NCBI GenBank assembly: GCA_016927835.1
Contig: JAFGMA010000362.1
Location: 1 to 37,408, forward strand
Source: Candidatus Zhuqueibacterota bacterium
GTDB lineage: Bacteria; Zhuqueibacterota; Zhuqueibacteria; Thermofontimicrobiales; Sulfurfontimicrobiaceae
DNA length: 37,408 nucleotides
Direction of reading: 5' to 3'
Shown here piece after piece: positions 7,065 to 15,518 of this stretch. Positions within the stretch are counted from its first letter, which is position 1; each line of letters begins with the position of its first letter. Position numbers and translations under genes: made by a program. The notes under the pieces are model-generated. The model searched no databases and was not told the DNA's origin. It was given only the letters and a program-made list of their open reading frames with translations.

Positions 7065-8399
7065 ATGAGTGCTTTTCCCAGCCGATTGGCAATCTATGCC
7101 GGACCCAAAGCCGTTCAAAACGAATCAAAAGAAATTTTCAAATGGCCTGTTGTTACTGCAGAGGATGAAGCAGCAGTACTGGAAGTGCTTCGCAGGGGCG
7201 GAATGTCGGATACCGACGTAACACAACAATTCGAAAAAGAGTTTGCTGCCTGGCAAGGTGTGAAGTACGCCCTGGGCTGCAACACCGGCACAGCCGCCTT
7301 GCACTGCGCCATGTTCGGCTGCAAAATAGGCGTCGGTGATGAAATTATTTGCCCGAGTATCACCTATTGGGCTTCGGCGTTGCCCTGCTTCTCTCTCGGA
7401 GCCACCGTCGTATTTGCTGATATCGATCCGAATACGTTGTGCATCGATCCGAGCGATATCGAGCATAGAATCACTGAACGCACGAAGGCAATCATCGTCG
7501 TCCATTACCTGGGTCATCCCGCGGAAATGGAGCCTATTCTGGACATCGCGGCGCGCCATAATTTAAAGGTTATTGAAGACGTCTCTCACGCACAAGGGGG
7601 GCTTTATAAAGGCAAAAAAGTGGGAACGTTTGGCGATGTTGCCGCAATGTCTTTAATGAGCGGAAAATCGTTCGCCATTGGCGAAGCCGGCATCCTCGCG
7701 ACCAATGATCTGGAAATTTATGAGCGAGGGATTGCATTCGGGCATTATTCGCGGTTCGGAGAGCAAATTCAAACTGAATCGTTAAAACCATATATTCGGT
7801 TGCCGCTTGGAGGATTCAAGTACCGGATGCATCAACTGAGTTCAGCAATGGGGCGCGTGCAACTCAAATATTACGATCAGCGCTGCGAAGAAATCCGGAG
7901 GGCGATGAATTATTTCTGGGATTTGCTCGAGAATGTACCGGGCATCAAAGCACATCGTACCCACAGGGATTCGGGCAGCAATATGGGAGGCTGGTACGCT
8001 GCCAGAGGAATATATCTGCCTGAAGAACTTGGCGGTCTATCGATTCATCGATTTGTCGAAGCTGTACGGGCGGAAGGTACCGAATGCAGCCCCGGGGCGA
8101 ACAAGCCCTTACATTTGCATCCACTTTTGAACACGTGCGATATTTATGGACATGGTAAGCCCACGCGAATTGCTAATTCGACGCGGGATCTTCGGCAGCC
8201 TTACGGGAGTCTCCCCATAAGTGAAAAAATCGGCACATTGACGTACAGCATCCCCTGGTTCAAAAAATATTTGCCCGACATCATCGAACAGCACGCACAT
8301 GCATATCGCAAAGTTGCTGAAAATTATAAAGAGCTATTGAAGGATGATCCTGGCAATCCGCCTGATCTGGGTGGCTGGCATTTTTACAGGCAGGGATGA
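7065..8399 (+). CDS. DegT/DnrJ/EryC1/StrS-family PLP aminotransferase
   Basis: A 444-residue fold-type I PLP enzyme. Visible family marks are the N-terminal WP...EDEAAV segment, GCNTGTAALH (71-80) for the phosphate loop, the PSITYWAS strand (97-104), EDVSHAQG (171-178) with the Asp that contacts the pyridine nitrogen, and SGKSFAIGEAG (199-209), where Lys201 is the expected Schiff-base lysine. Members mostly transfer an amino group to keto-sugars for surface glycans or antibiotics; scyllo-inosose aminotransferases are also in the family. The length is somewhat above the usual 370-420. A 203-base gap separates it from the GH172 gene, so it may or may not share that transcript. With a MocA-type dehydrogenase nearby, an oxidise-then-aminate route for a sugar or inositol is an attractive inference. 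Confidence 0.9.
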   Translation: MSAFPSRLAIYAGPKAVQNESKEIFKWPVVTAEDEAAVLEVLRRGGMSDTDVTQQFEKEFAAWQGVKYALGCNTGTAALHCAMFGCKIGVGDEIICPSITYWASALPCFSLGATVVFADIDPNTLCIDPSDIEHRITERTKAIIVVHYLGHPAEMEPILDIAARHNLKVIEDVSHAQGGLYKGKKVGTFGDVAAMSLMSGKSFAIGEAGILATNDLEIYERGIAFGHYSRFGEQIQTESLKPYIRLPLGGFKYRMHQLSSAMGRVQLKYYDQRCEEIRRAMNYFWDLLENVPGIKAHRTHRDSGSNMGGWYAARGIYLPEELGGLSIHRFVEAVRAEGTECSPGANKPLHLHPLLNTCDIYGHGKPTRIANSTRDLRQPYGSLPISEKIGTLTYSIPWFKKYLPDIIEQHAHAYRKVAENYKELLKDDPGNPPDLGGWHFYRQG

Positions 8400-8487
8400 T
8401 CGGATATTCTCAGATTGAACGTATCTGAGCAGCCATTCTTTCGCCGGCTGCACCGCTTCAATTCTCAACGTAAGGGAAACAGTTCAG

Positions 8488-8970
8488 ATGCTATCTGTAT
8501 TACTCATTATTCTCGGTATACTGTTGATTATTCTGGGAATTATCGGCTGTTTTTTACCCGTAATTCCCGGACCTCCCCTGAATTACCTTGCCCTTATTTT
8601 GCTGTCAATCGCCCGGAATTGGGAACCATTTTCCGGGAATTTCTTATTGACCTGGGCACTCATCACCCTGGCGGTGGTAATTATCGATTATATCGTCCCG
8701 GCATTCGGCGCCAAAAAATACGGTGCATCGAAACTCGGGATCGGTTGTTCGGTGCTCGGAATGATCATCGGACTCATTTTTTTCCCTCCCTGGGGAATGC
8801 TGGTGGGTTCATTTCTGGGAGCGATCATCGGTGAGATGATTGCCGGCAAACAAAGTGATGCCGCTTTGCGCGCCAGCATCGGGGTGCTCATCGGAACGAT
8901 TTTCGGCATCGGTATCAAACTCGCGGCATCGGGAATTATGACCTTCTATTTTTTCGACACACTGATCTAA
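8488..8970 (+). CDS. DUF456-family integral membrane protein
   Basis: A 160-residue, strongly hydrophobic protein with about four to five membrane segments rich in Gly, Ile and Leu. It opens with two near-continuous hydrophobic helices joined at a GPPLNYLAL loop (28-36), typical of the DUF456 (YqgC-like) family. Glycine-rich helices follow, with a short cytosolic GKQSDAALRAS link near 123-133. Its biochemical function is unknown. An AAGGGAA motif about ten bases upstream suits the ATG at 8488. It ends 28 bases before the DD-carboxypeptidase gene on the same strand, so the two are probably co-transcribed. Confidence 0.8.
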   Translation: MLSVLLIILGILLIILGIIGCFLPVIPGPPLNYLALILLSIARNWEPFSGNFLLTWALITLAVVIIDYIVPAFGAKKYGASKLGIGCSVLGMIIGLIFFPPWGMLVGSFLGAIIGEMIAGKQSDAALRASIGVLIGTIFGIGIKLAASGIMTFYFFDTLI

Positions 8971-8998
8971 TTTCAATTTTATCATTCGGATTTCAGCG

Positions 8999-10510
8999 AT
9001 GAGCAATAATTTCAACCGGAAAAAACACGCTTGTAAAAAAGCAGCAGTAATGCTTCTGATCTTCCTGACGAATTTTCGCGCGAGCATTGTTTTAGCTGAA
9101 GATGCATTGAATCGTACAATTCAGCGCGTATCCAACGATACCTCACTGGTTCATGGTCATTGGGCGATGGTTGCCATCGTAGCTGCCAGCGGCGAGTTTC
9201 TCGTCAATGTCAATGGTGAAAAAAGCCTGGCGCCGGCGTCATGCATGAAATTAGTGACCAGCGCTGCCGCCCTCTGCCTGTTGGGAGAGGAGTATCGCTT
9301 TCAAACCCGGTTGGGCTATACAGGATACATCGATGAAGACAGCCTGCTGCATGGCGATTTATACGTCATTGGCGGGGCAGATCCGACGTTGGGCTCGGAC
9401 CGATTCGATCCACAAGGGAATTATTCGCATTTGCTTGCGGCATGGGCTGATACTGTTAAAAAAGCCGGCATTCAATCGATTTCGGGCAATGTTGTTGCCG
9501 ATGATCGTCATTTCGACCGCAGCTTCCTGCCGCGAAACTGGATTTGGGAGGACATGGGGAATTATTATGGTGCCGGAACCAGCGGATTATGTTTCAATGA
9601 AAATGCTTACCGGCTGTATTTTCGCCCCGGCGCTGTCGGGCAACTGGCATTGCTCCTCAGTATCGAGCCCCAGATTCCGGGACTTTCTTTTGTAAATTAC
9701 ATGCTTACCGGTCCCCCCAAATCCGGTGACAACGGCTATATTTTCGGCGCACCGCTCCAATGGCAACGCGTGCTAAGAGGAACCATTCCGGCGGGAGTCA
9801 GGCGCTTTTCAATAAAAGGGTCGATGCCTGATCCGGCAAAGGCGTGCGCCGAGTTATTCACCAGCCAACTCGAAAAATCGAACGTGATCGTCGAAGGGGA
9901 AGCGCTTTCACAATCCGATCCCGAATGTAATCTGGCAGATGCCGCCGAAATTCAGATTATTTTCACACAAAACTCCCCGCCTTTGAAGGAAATCGTCTAC
10001 TGGCTTAATAAACGCAGCATCAACCTCTATGCTGAACAGCTTTTGAAGCAGCTCGCAAAAGAAATCAACGGACAGGGAACGTATGAAAATGGCTTTAAAG
10101 TGCTTGGAGAATTTCTGGCTTCACGTGAAATTCCGCTCAAAGGATTGCATTTGCATGATGGCTCCGGTCTATCTCGGTTCACCATGATGACGGCGCTGCA
10201 ACTTGCCATGCTGCTTCGGCGAATGACAACGGAGCCTTGTTTTCATTCATTTTATAATTCATTGCCTGTCGTCGGCGATCCCGAAGACGAAGGCACACTC
10301 AGCCATTTCGGCGTAAATACGCGCGCTACGAAAAATGCACGCGTGAAAAGCGGTCTGATCAATCGGATTCGCGCGCATTCCGGCTACGTTACCACAACAT
10401 CCGGACGACTTGTATGTTTTGCAATGTTCGCCAATGATTTTAGCTCATCACCCCGACACATCGATAAATTGCACGAGGTAGCAATTGCCCGACTGGCAGA
10501 ATTGCCTTGA
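8999..10510 (+). CDS. dacB: PBP4-type D-alanyl-D-alanine carboxypeptidase/endopeptidase (peptidase S13)
   Basis: This 503-residue protein has a basic N-terminus and hydrophobic signal segment (about 12-33), so it acts in the periplasm. The three active-site motifs of class C penicillin-binding proteins are in order: SCMK (81-84, Ser81 nucleophile), SIN (340-342) and KSG (450-452). A DGSGLSR motif (387-393) near the C-terminus is also characteristic of the S13 family. Long insertions between the first and second motifs match DacB. It trims the terminal D-Ala of peptidoglycan stem peptides and cuts D-Ala-mDAP cross-links, helping wall remodelling. The upstream DUF456 gene is 28 bases away. The ribosome-binding site is weak, consistent with coupling to that gene. 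All expected motifs are present and nothing suggests truncation. Confidence 0.93.
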   Translation: MSNNFNRKKHACKKAAVMLLIFLTNFRASIVLAEDALNRTIQRVSNDTSLVHGHWAMVAIVAASGEFLVNVNGEKSLAPASCMKLVTSAAALCLLGEEYRFQTRLGYTGYIDEDSLLHGDLYVIGGADPTLGSDRFDPQGNYSHLLAAWADTVKKAGIQSISGNVVADDRHFDRSFLPRNWIWEDMGNYYGAGTSGLCFNENAYRLYFRPGAVGQLALLLSIEPQIPGLSFVNYMLTGPPKSGDNGYIFGAPLQWQRVLRGTIPAGVRRFSIKGSMPDPAKACAELFTSQLEKSNVIVEGEALSQSDPECNLADAAEIQIIFTQNSPPLKEIVYWLNKRSINLYAEQLLKQLAKEINGQGTYENGFKVLGEFLASREIPLKGLHLHDGSGLSRFTMMTALQLAMLLRRMTTEPCFHSFYNSLPVVGDPEDEGTLSHFGVNTRATKNARVKSGLINRIRAHSGYVTTTSGRLVCFAMFANDFSSSPRHIDKLHEVAIARLAELP

Positions 10511-10765
10511 CTGCACATTACGCTTGCCAATATGACAATTTTACACATTTCGCCTGCCATAATTTCTTCAAAATATGACAAACAGCTTTTGCCAGAATTC
10601 AGCCATAAGCCGGCTTAACCTCCATAACATAATAATATCAAGTAAGTTATGCAACTTCTCAAGAATTTGGCATATCAGTTGCATTAATCCTCTGTACAAA
10701 TAAAAAACAATGCATAAGTCCTGAATAATATCTTGATTTTGGGCTAAAATAAGGAGGTAAAAATT
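10511..10765 (+). other. Intergenic leader upstream of tandem Hsp20 genes
   Basis: This 255-base gap holds an excellent AAGGAGGT Shine-Dalgarno (10751-10758) for the first Hsp20 gene. I looked for a CIRCE element and a clean sigma32-type promoter and found neither. A hairpin thermometer cannot be excluded by eye. Confidence 0.4.
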
Positions 10766-11209
10766 ATGGCAATTGTAAAATGGCATCCCTGGCGCGAACT
10801 GGATTCTATGCGCCAATCAATGGATAGTGTGTTCGACAGATTCTCGGGTGTGCAAAGGGATACAACCTGGGGAAGCGGCACATGGCAACCGGCTGTTGAT
10901 TTGGTTGAAAATGATAACGAGTTCGTTTTGACGGCTGAATTGCCGGGATTGGAGAAAAAAGATATTTCGCTGAATATCGTAAACAATGTGGTTACGCTGA
11001 AGGGCGAGAAGAATATCAGCAAAGAAGTGAAGGAAGATAAATATTACCGACTCGAACGGAGTTCGGGAAGCTTTCAGCGTTCGTTTTCTCTGCCCAAGGG
11101 CGTACAGACCGCCAGGGTTTCTGCGGAATTTAAAGAAGGAATCCTGAAAGTAGTGCTGCCAAAGATGGAAGAAGTCAAGCCAAAAGCGATACCAATTGCT
11201 GTAAAGTAG
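10766..11209 (+). CDS. Hsp20/alpha-crystallin small heat-shock protein, first copy
   Basis: A 147-residue small heat-shock protein that would hold unfolding proteins as an ATP-independent cytoplasmic chaperone. The N-terminal arm (about 1-45) has WHPWRELDSMRQSM, typical of class A bacterial sHsps. The alpha-crystallin domain spans about 46-135, with TAELPGLEKKDI and the signature EGILKVVLPK near its end. The C-terminal IPI of KAIPIAVK is the IxI motif that docks into a neighbouring dimer during oligomer assembly. The Shine-Dalgarno AAGGAGGT is close to perfect. A second, divergent sHsp follows after 82 bases, probably in one operon that ends at the hairpin terminator near 11754. Confidence 0.95.
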   Translation: MAIVKWHPWRELDSMRQSMDSVFDRFSGVQRDTTWGSGTWQPAVDLVENDNEFVLTAELPGLEKKDISLNIVNNVVTLKGEKNISKEVKEDKYYRLERSSGSFQRSFSLPKGVQTARVSAEFKEGILKVVLPKMEEVKPKAIPIAVK

Positions 11210-11291
11210 GCAATTAAATGCAGGCTCTTTTAAACGATGATTATCATCAACAATCAAAAAAAATAGCATCTAAACTAGGAGGAAAATTATC

Positions 11292-11732
11292 ATGGCAATT
11301 TTAAGATGGCGACCAACGCATTATATCCCGAGCATACAAAGGGAAATGAACCGGCTTTTTGATGAATTTATGGGACAGGATGTTGAAGAAGGTGAACGCT
11401 ACAGCAGAAAATGGTCTCCTGAGGTTGACATAGTCGAAATGGAAAATGAAATTGTTCTCACTGCGGAATTGCCCGGTGTGTCGAAAAGCGATATAAAAAT
11501 TTCGGTTCAGGATGGTGAACTCACATTGAGCGGAAAAAAAGATGTTCCCGAAAATGAAAAATCGGATTGCTACCATTGTTCTGAAAGGTACTATGGACCA
11601 TTTGAGAGGAAGTTCACCTTATCGACGATCATCGATTCAACAAAAATAAATGCTGAATTCAAAAACGGTGTGTTGAAAGTGAGGCTCCCCAAAGCAGAAG
11701 CAGCCAAACCGACTCAAATCGAAATCAAATAG
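11292..11732 (+). CDS. Hsp20/alpha-crystallin small heat-shock protein, second copy
   Basis: A 146-residue paralogue of the preceding gene, with the same layout: N-terminal arm, alpha-crystallin domain (about 42-135) with TAELPGVSKSDI and NGVLKVRLPK, and a C-terminal IEI as the IxI motif. It differs strongly from copy one outside these motifs and carries two cysteines in a YHCSERYYG context absent from the first protein. Tandem, diverged sHsps often co-assemble or specialise by temperature or client; that is inference here. AGGAGG lies upstream at about 11277-11282. A strong terminator follows the stop codon. Confidence 0.95.
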   Translation: MAILRWRPTHYIPSIQREMNRLFDEFMGQDVEEGERYSRKWSPEVDIVEMENEIVLTAELPGVSKSDIKISVQDGELTLSGKKDVPENEKSDCYHCSERYYGPFERKFTLSTIIDSTKINAEFKNGVLKVRLPKAEAAKPTQIEIK

Positions 11733-11753
11733 CGTTGCAAGATAGTTGAAATG

Positions 11754-11795
11754 AAAAGGGTGTCCGGACGGAAGATGGATGGACGCCCTTTTTTT
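11754..11795. terminator. Bidirectional rho-independent terminator
   Basis: AAAAGGGTGTCC (11754-11765) pairs with GGACGCCCTTTT (11781-11792) over 12 base pairs with one G-U wobble and a 15-base loop. T7 follows on the plus strand; the A-run on the left serves the minus strand. It lies between the Hsp20 operon and the convergent cysteine-cluster gene, whose stop codon is at 11794-11796, so it can end both transcripts. Confidence 0.88.
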
Positions 11796-12315
11796 ATTTC
11801 AACAACTCGGACCAGGGCTCCGATTCATAAGCATCGATCTCCCGCGATATTTTAAGAAGAAACTCCTGACAGTCAGGATCTTCGAACAACCGCAATGTCA
11901 CTTGCATAACCTCATCCGCGTAATCAGGTGCGAGCAGCGAATAATCACCCAATCTGATGAGCGGACATACTGCGGTCATGGGTGAGTAAAAGCGGGTTTC
12001 AACCTTCCCGTCTGCCGAAAGATATGGAAAAAGCGGGAACAGCCGGCATGCCAGGGGTCTCTCCGCGCGAACACATTTCCCGTCGCAGCGGATGGCATCC
12101 ATGCCGCTGAGTTGAAAGAATCCACCCCAATTCATTTTGTTCTCGAACATCACCTCTTCATACGGAAAGAGAAATACTCCTTTTCCGATCTCATTGCTGC
12201 AGCAGCGACTTCCGCATAATTCGCCGCAATCGATTTGCAAAGGCGTGATGTCATCCAGTCCGGCGTACAGCTCAGAATATAATTTTTTATAATGCTTGCT
12301 TTTAGAATCAGGCAT
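11794..12315 (-). CDS. YkgJ-like cysteine-cluster protein
   Basis: A 173-residue soluble protein with eight cysteines in a pattern like the YkgJ (CxxCxxCC-type) zinc/iron-chelating family: C30, C34, C38 and C39 in an ELCGSRCC stretch, then C77, C81, C90 and C117. The RPLACRLFPLFPY segment (87-98) with a Cys-Arg-x-Phe-Pro core is also typical. The cluster probably binds Zn or an iron-sulfur centre; no enzyme activity is established for most members. There is no signal peptide. It is transcribed convergently to the Hsp20 pair and shares their terminator. The family call rests on the cysteine spacing. Confidence 0.7.
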   Translation of the reverse strand: MPDSKSKHYKKLYSELYAGLDDITPLQIDCGELCGSRCCSNEIGKGVFLFPYEEVMFENKMNWGGFFQLSGMDAIRCDGKCVRAERPLACRLFPLFPYLSADGKVETRFYSPMTAVCPLIRLGDYSLLAPDYADEVMQVTLRLFEDPDCQEFLLKISREIDAYESEPWSELLK

Positions 12316-12686
12316 TCTTTATCCGCCAGCTTTGTACTGCAATTAATTTCATCGCATGCCCCCGCGAACGGTTGCTGATAAATGTCGTCCGCTCAGGCTA
12401 CCGCAATATAGCGAAATGAATTCAAATTGTCAATCAGTTTGTTTCGTTTCAATTGCGAATCATCCCCCGGCGGTTATCTCGCTAAACACCCGCAACACAG
12501 GGATTCGTATATGCCTTTTAAAATTATTATCTTGATTTCACCTGAAAAACTCTGTATCTTCAGGGTGTGAAAAAAAAGCACTATCGAATCGGATTATGCT
12601 ATCGATAAATTGATATCCTTGAAAAGTACTTTCATAACTTCATTTATTTTTCACGCTTAATTTTATTTTACAGGGAGAATGGATCG
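12316..12686. other. Intergenic region upstream of GH4 gene
   Basis: This 371-base gap separates two divergent genes. Its right part contains the promoter and palindrome listed separately. I see no RNA gene or repeat in the left part, which would also have to drive the minus-strand cysteine-cluster gene. Confidence 0.45.
12532..12567 (+). promoter_or_regulatory. Candidate promoter with operator-like palindrome for GH4 gene
   Basis: TTGATT (12532-12537) and TATCTT (12555-12560) are spaced by 17 bases. CACCTGAA (12539-12546) and TTCAGGGTG (12559-12567) form an inverted repeat, imperfect by one extra G, whose arms overlap the spacer and the -10 box. That arrangement is usual for a repressor operator, but the regulator is unknown. 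The predicted leader is about 120 bases. Confidence 0.45.
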
Positions 12687-13985
12687 ATGAAAATCACCAT
12701 GCTTGGCGCCGGAAGCGGATTTACGCAACCGCTGGCAACAGATATTCTGCATCTTAACTCTATCACCTCGGGTACATTCGCTCTCGTTGACATCGATGGC
12801 GAACGATTGGCATTAGCGCGTAAATTAATCGAAAAAATCATTCAAATGATGGGCAAGGACTGGAACGTAATCGCCTCGACAGATCGAACGCAGGTTATGG
12901 GGGATTCCGACTATCTCATCAATTTCATCGAGGTTTCAGGCGTCGACACGGTACGCTATGATAACGATATACCGTTGAAATATGGTATTTCCCAATGCAT
13001 CGGAGACACAATAGGTCCTGGCGGAATTTTCAAGGCGTTGCGAACTGTGCCTCCCTGGCTGGATATTTTAAAAGATGCCGAGAAACTCTGTCCGGATGCG
13101 CTGGTGCTGAACTATACCAATCCCATGTCGATTATGACCCTCGCAGGCATCCGTAGCAGTTGCATGCCAATTATCGGATTGTGTCATTCGGTACAGGGTT
13201 CATCCAAACAATTGGCAGGCTACGCGGATATTCCGTACGACGAATTAAAATGGCGCTGCGCCGGAATCAATCACATGGCATGGTTCACAGAGCTATCGCA
13301 CAATGGAAGAGACCTTTATCCTGAGTTGAAGGAAAACTGCCTTCAATCGAGCTTGTGGGAGAAAGATCCGGTTCGATTCGACATGATGCGGCATTTCGGC
13401 TATTTTGTCACGGAATCGAGTGGTCACTTTTCCGAATATGTTCCCTATTATCGCAAGCGGGATGAATTAATCGATTTATATTGCCGGGAAGGGTACCTGG
13501 GCGGGCGAAGCTTTTATGCCAACGAATGGCCCACCTGGCGCAAAAATAAAGATGAAAAAATAGCGCGCCAATTGAACGGGGAAGAAGAAATAATCATCAA
13601 ACGCAGCCATGAATATGCATCGATAATAATCGAGGCGGCGGAAACCAATCAGCCTGCTGTGGTTTATGGCAGCGTATTAAACGAAGGATTGGTAGATAAT
13701 TTACCTTCAAACGGCGTGGTGGAAGTTGCGTGCATGATCGACCGCAATGGATTTAATCCGTGTCATTTTGGCTCCCTCCCGCCCCAGTTGGCAGCGCTAT
13801 GCGCTTCGAATATGGCGGTGTATGAATGCACGGTCGAAGGCATTTTGAATAAAAACAAAGACGCAATCTATCATGCCCTGATGCTCGATCCCCTTTCAGC
13901 AGCCGTGGCATCGCCCAAAGAAATCCAGTTGATGGCAGATGAGCTTTTCAAGGCAGAAAGGGAATTTTTACCAGATTTTGTGTGA
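12687..13985 (+). CDS. NAD-dependent glycoside hydrolase family 4 (alpha-galactosidase/alpha-glucosidase type)
   Basis: A 432-residue cytoplasmic GH4 enzyme. The NAD-binding fold begins at the N-terminus with KITMLGAGSGF (2-12), followed by VDID (34-37). The NYTNPM motif (142-147), GLCHSVQG (164-171) and GINHMAWF (193-200) supply the catalytic region, with Cys166 and His196 as expected Mn(II) ligands. GH4 enzymes cleave by transient oxidation at C3 and elimination/addition rather than by the usual two-acid mechanism. The CHSV form is seen in enzymes acting on unphosphorylated sugars (MelA- or AglA-like) rather than 6-phospho-glycosides (CN type), as far as I recall. It stands alone with its own promoter-like region and a GGGAGA ribosome-binding site. 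The exact sugar cannot be assigned. Confidence 0.92.
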   Translation: MKITMLGAGSGFTQPLATDILHLNSITSGTFALVDIDGERLALARKLIEKIIQMMGKDWNVIASTDRTQVMGDSDYLINFIEVSGVDTVRYDNDIPLKYGISQCIGDTIGPGGIFKALRTVPPWLDILKDAEKLCPDALVLNYTNPMSIMTLAGIRSSCMPIIGLCHSVQGSSKQLAGYADIPYDELKWRCAGINHMAWFTELSHNGRDLYPELKENCLQSSLWEKDPVRFDMMRHFGYFVTESSGHFSEYVPYYRKRDELIDLYCREGYLGGRSFYANEWPTWRKNKDEKIARQLNGEEEIIIKRSHEYASIIIEAAETNQPAVVYGSVLNEGLVDNLPSNGVVEVACMIDRNGFNPCHFGSLPPQLAALCASNMAVYECTVEGILNKNKDAIYHALMLDPLSAAVASPKEIQLMADELFKAEREFLPDFV

Positions 13986-14088
13986 GGGGAGTTTGAGTGC
14001 TTTTGGAGCGCGCATGTTTTTGAATATTCAAATGAAACCGCAATTCTCTCTAATAATTTGCCCGGCTTTAGCGTTAATATCAGCTAGC

Positions 14089-15273
14089 TCACTTCAAATA
14101 CAAAAGCTGCTGAATCAGACGAAATTTCTCGCCATTAAGAATCGCAAAGTAGATTCCGCTTGAAAGGTGCTCGATTTCGTTTGGATTCCATGACAATCGA
14201 TGCGTTCCCGCTGGCTGGACAGTGTCAATTAGCCGGCTCACCTCCTGCCCCAACATATTGTGAATCGCCAATTGAACTTTCTGTTTTTGTTGCAGGGAAT
14301 AGCAAAGCGTGGTTTCACCGTTGAATGGATTGGGATAATTGGGATGAAACAGATCGTTCGATACCGGCGTGGCTTTCGGTTCAGATACATTGGTCCAAAG
14401 GTCTGCCAGATAATATGCCTCTATGGGTTCAGCCGTATCAGATCCCCAAACGGATTTATCACCGGTGTACCCCATCTCGACTGCGCTTTCCGATAATTCA
14501 CCGCTGCCTTCGAGTGAAAATGAAATATCAATCGTATCGCCCAATGCAACGATTGGATTTCCGTTTTCATCCCAGAAGAAACCCCACATCGGCGCTTTCA
14601 TTTCGGCTTCGTGACCATCTTCGGAAACAGCACCTTCGATGATCCCGCCAGGTACCGGGTCGCCTCTGTCACTCACATAAACGTATGATGTATCCGGAAA
14701 TACAACATATTGCAAATAATGCTCGTACGTGCCGGGCTTCATTCGGATGATGTGATTTTCCAGATCTACACGCCCCTGTTCCAATTCCTCTTCCGTGAGA
14801 AATTCGTGGTTGATATAATGACCCGTATTCACCTCCCCATCGTAAAATTCAACTTCCATATTCATGTCATAGCCGGTGGAGTTGGGAAAATAATTGCCTT
14901 CCTGAAGCGGGTAGCCGGTAACATCATTATTATCAACATCTATGGTTATGATAAAATAAAAGCGTCCGCTTTTGTGCCCATCAACCGCGCGCGATGTTCT
15001 GCCGATGACGCCCCGGGCTTTGCAGTAGCCGTAGAGATTTTCGCGATCATGAGCAAATTTGACTTCAAGGATATCAATGTCGCTGTATTTTCTGGGAAAC
15101 GGTTCAGCAAAACCATCACCGAACCAATCGGTATCATGTTCGTCGTTCGCTGAATCGATTTTCGAAACGGCGATACCAGTCCAGTCGCTGAAATTTCCAT
15201 CGATAGTGATCGGATGTTGCGCGACAAGAATTGCGGGAAGGATTAACATAAAAATCAGGTACCATCTGCGCAT
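14089..15273 (-). CDS. Secreted protein with CBM9/DOMON-like domain and T9SS sorting domain
   Basis: This 394-residue protein has a signal peptide (MRRWYLIFMLILPAILVAQ, cleavage after about residue 18-20). ITIDGNFSDWTGI (22-34) opens a beta-sandwich like the CBM9/DOMON-type sugar- or haem-binding domains, which runs to roughly 260; an acidic IDVDNNDVTGY stretch could bind calcium. The last 85 residues form a T9SS-type sorting domain: HPNYPNPFNGETTL near 308-321, IHNMLGQEVSRL, and LSSGIYFAIL near 370-380. Such tags direct export across the outer membrane and are then removed. The gene is convergent with the GH4 gene and divergent from the C25 peptidase. The ligand is unknown. Confidence 0.85.
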   Translation of the reverse strand: MRRWYLIFMLILPAILVAQHPITIDGNFSDWTGIAVSKIDSANDEHDTDWFGDGFAEPFPRKYSDIDILEVKFAHDRENLYGYCKARGVIGRTSRAVDGHKSGRFYFIITIDVDNNDVTGYPLQEGNYFPNSTGYDMNMEVEFYDGEVNTGHYINHEFLTEEELEQGRVDLENHIIRMKPGTYEHYLQYVVFPDTSYVYVSDRGDPVPGGIIEGAVSEDGHEAEMKAPMWGFFWDENGNPIVALGDTIDISFSLEGSGELSESAVEMGYTGDKSVWGSDTAEPIEAYYLADLWTNVSEPKATPVSNDLFHPNYPNPFNGETTLCYSLQQKQKVQLAIHNMLGQEVSRLIDTVQPAGTHRLSWNPNEIEHLSSGIYFAILNGEKFRLIQQLLYLK

Positions 15274-15420
15274 GATTCGTTCCTTTCAACTTAATCAGGG
15301 TGAGTGTATCGTTCTAATATCAAAACGTTATTTTAATTTAGATTTCAGTGTTGCTGTGCACTCGATTCCGGATTCAACGCTCATTAATTATGACTGAAAA
15401 GCAATATACAAAAATAATCA

Positions 15421-15448
15421 TTGACTTTCAATAGCATAATGTTATATT
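15421..15448 (+). promoter_or_regulatory. Candidate promoter for C25 peptidase gene
   Basis: TTGACT (15421-15426) and TATATT (15443-15448) are separated by 16 bases in an AT-rich stretch 71 bases before the ATG at 15519. The hexamers are close to consensus. AGGGAG lies only two bases before the start codon, an unusually tight spacing. Confidence 0.6.
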
Positions 15449-15518
15449 TCAATAAATTTAACGATTTGGTAAGCCATATTCTCATTTTCATCCCAATTCG
15501 ATTTCCAGCGAGGGAGCA

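Noticed and set aside
10511..10765. CIRCE or sigma32 site upstream of Hsp20 genes
   Set aside because: No TTAGCACTC inverted repeat and no paired heat-shock hexamers with acceptable spacing were found.
14710..15153. A 147-residue plus-strand open frame
   Set aside because: Antisense to the T9SS-tagged 394-residue gene, whose signal peptide and sorting domain prove the other strand.
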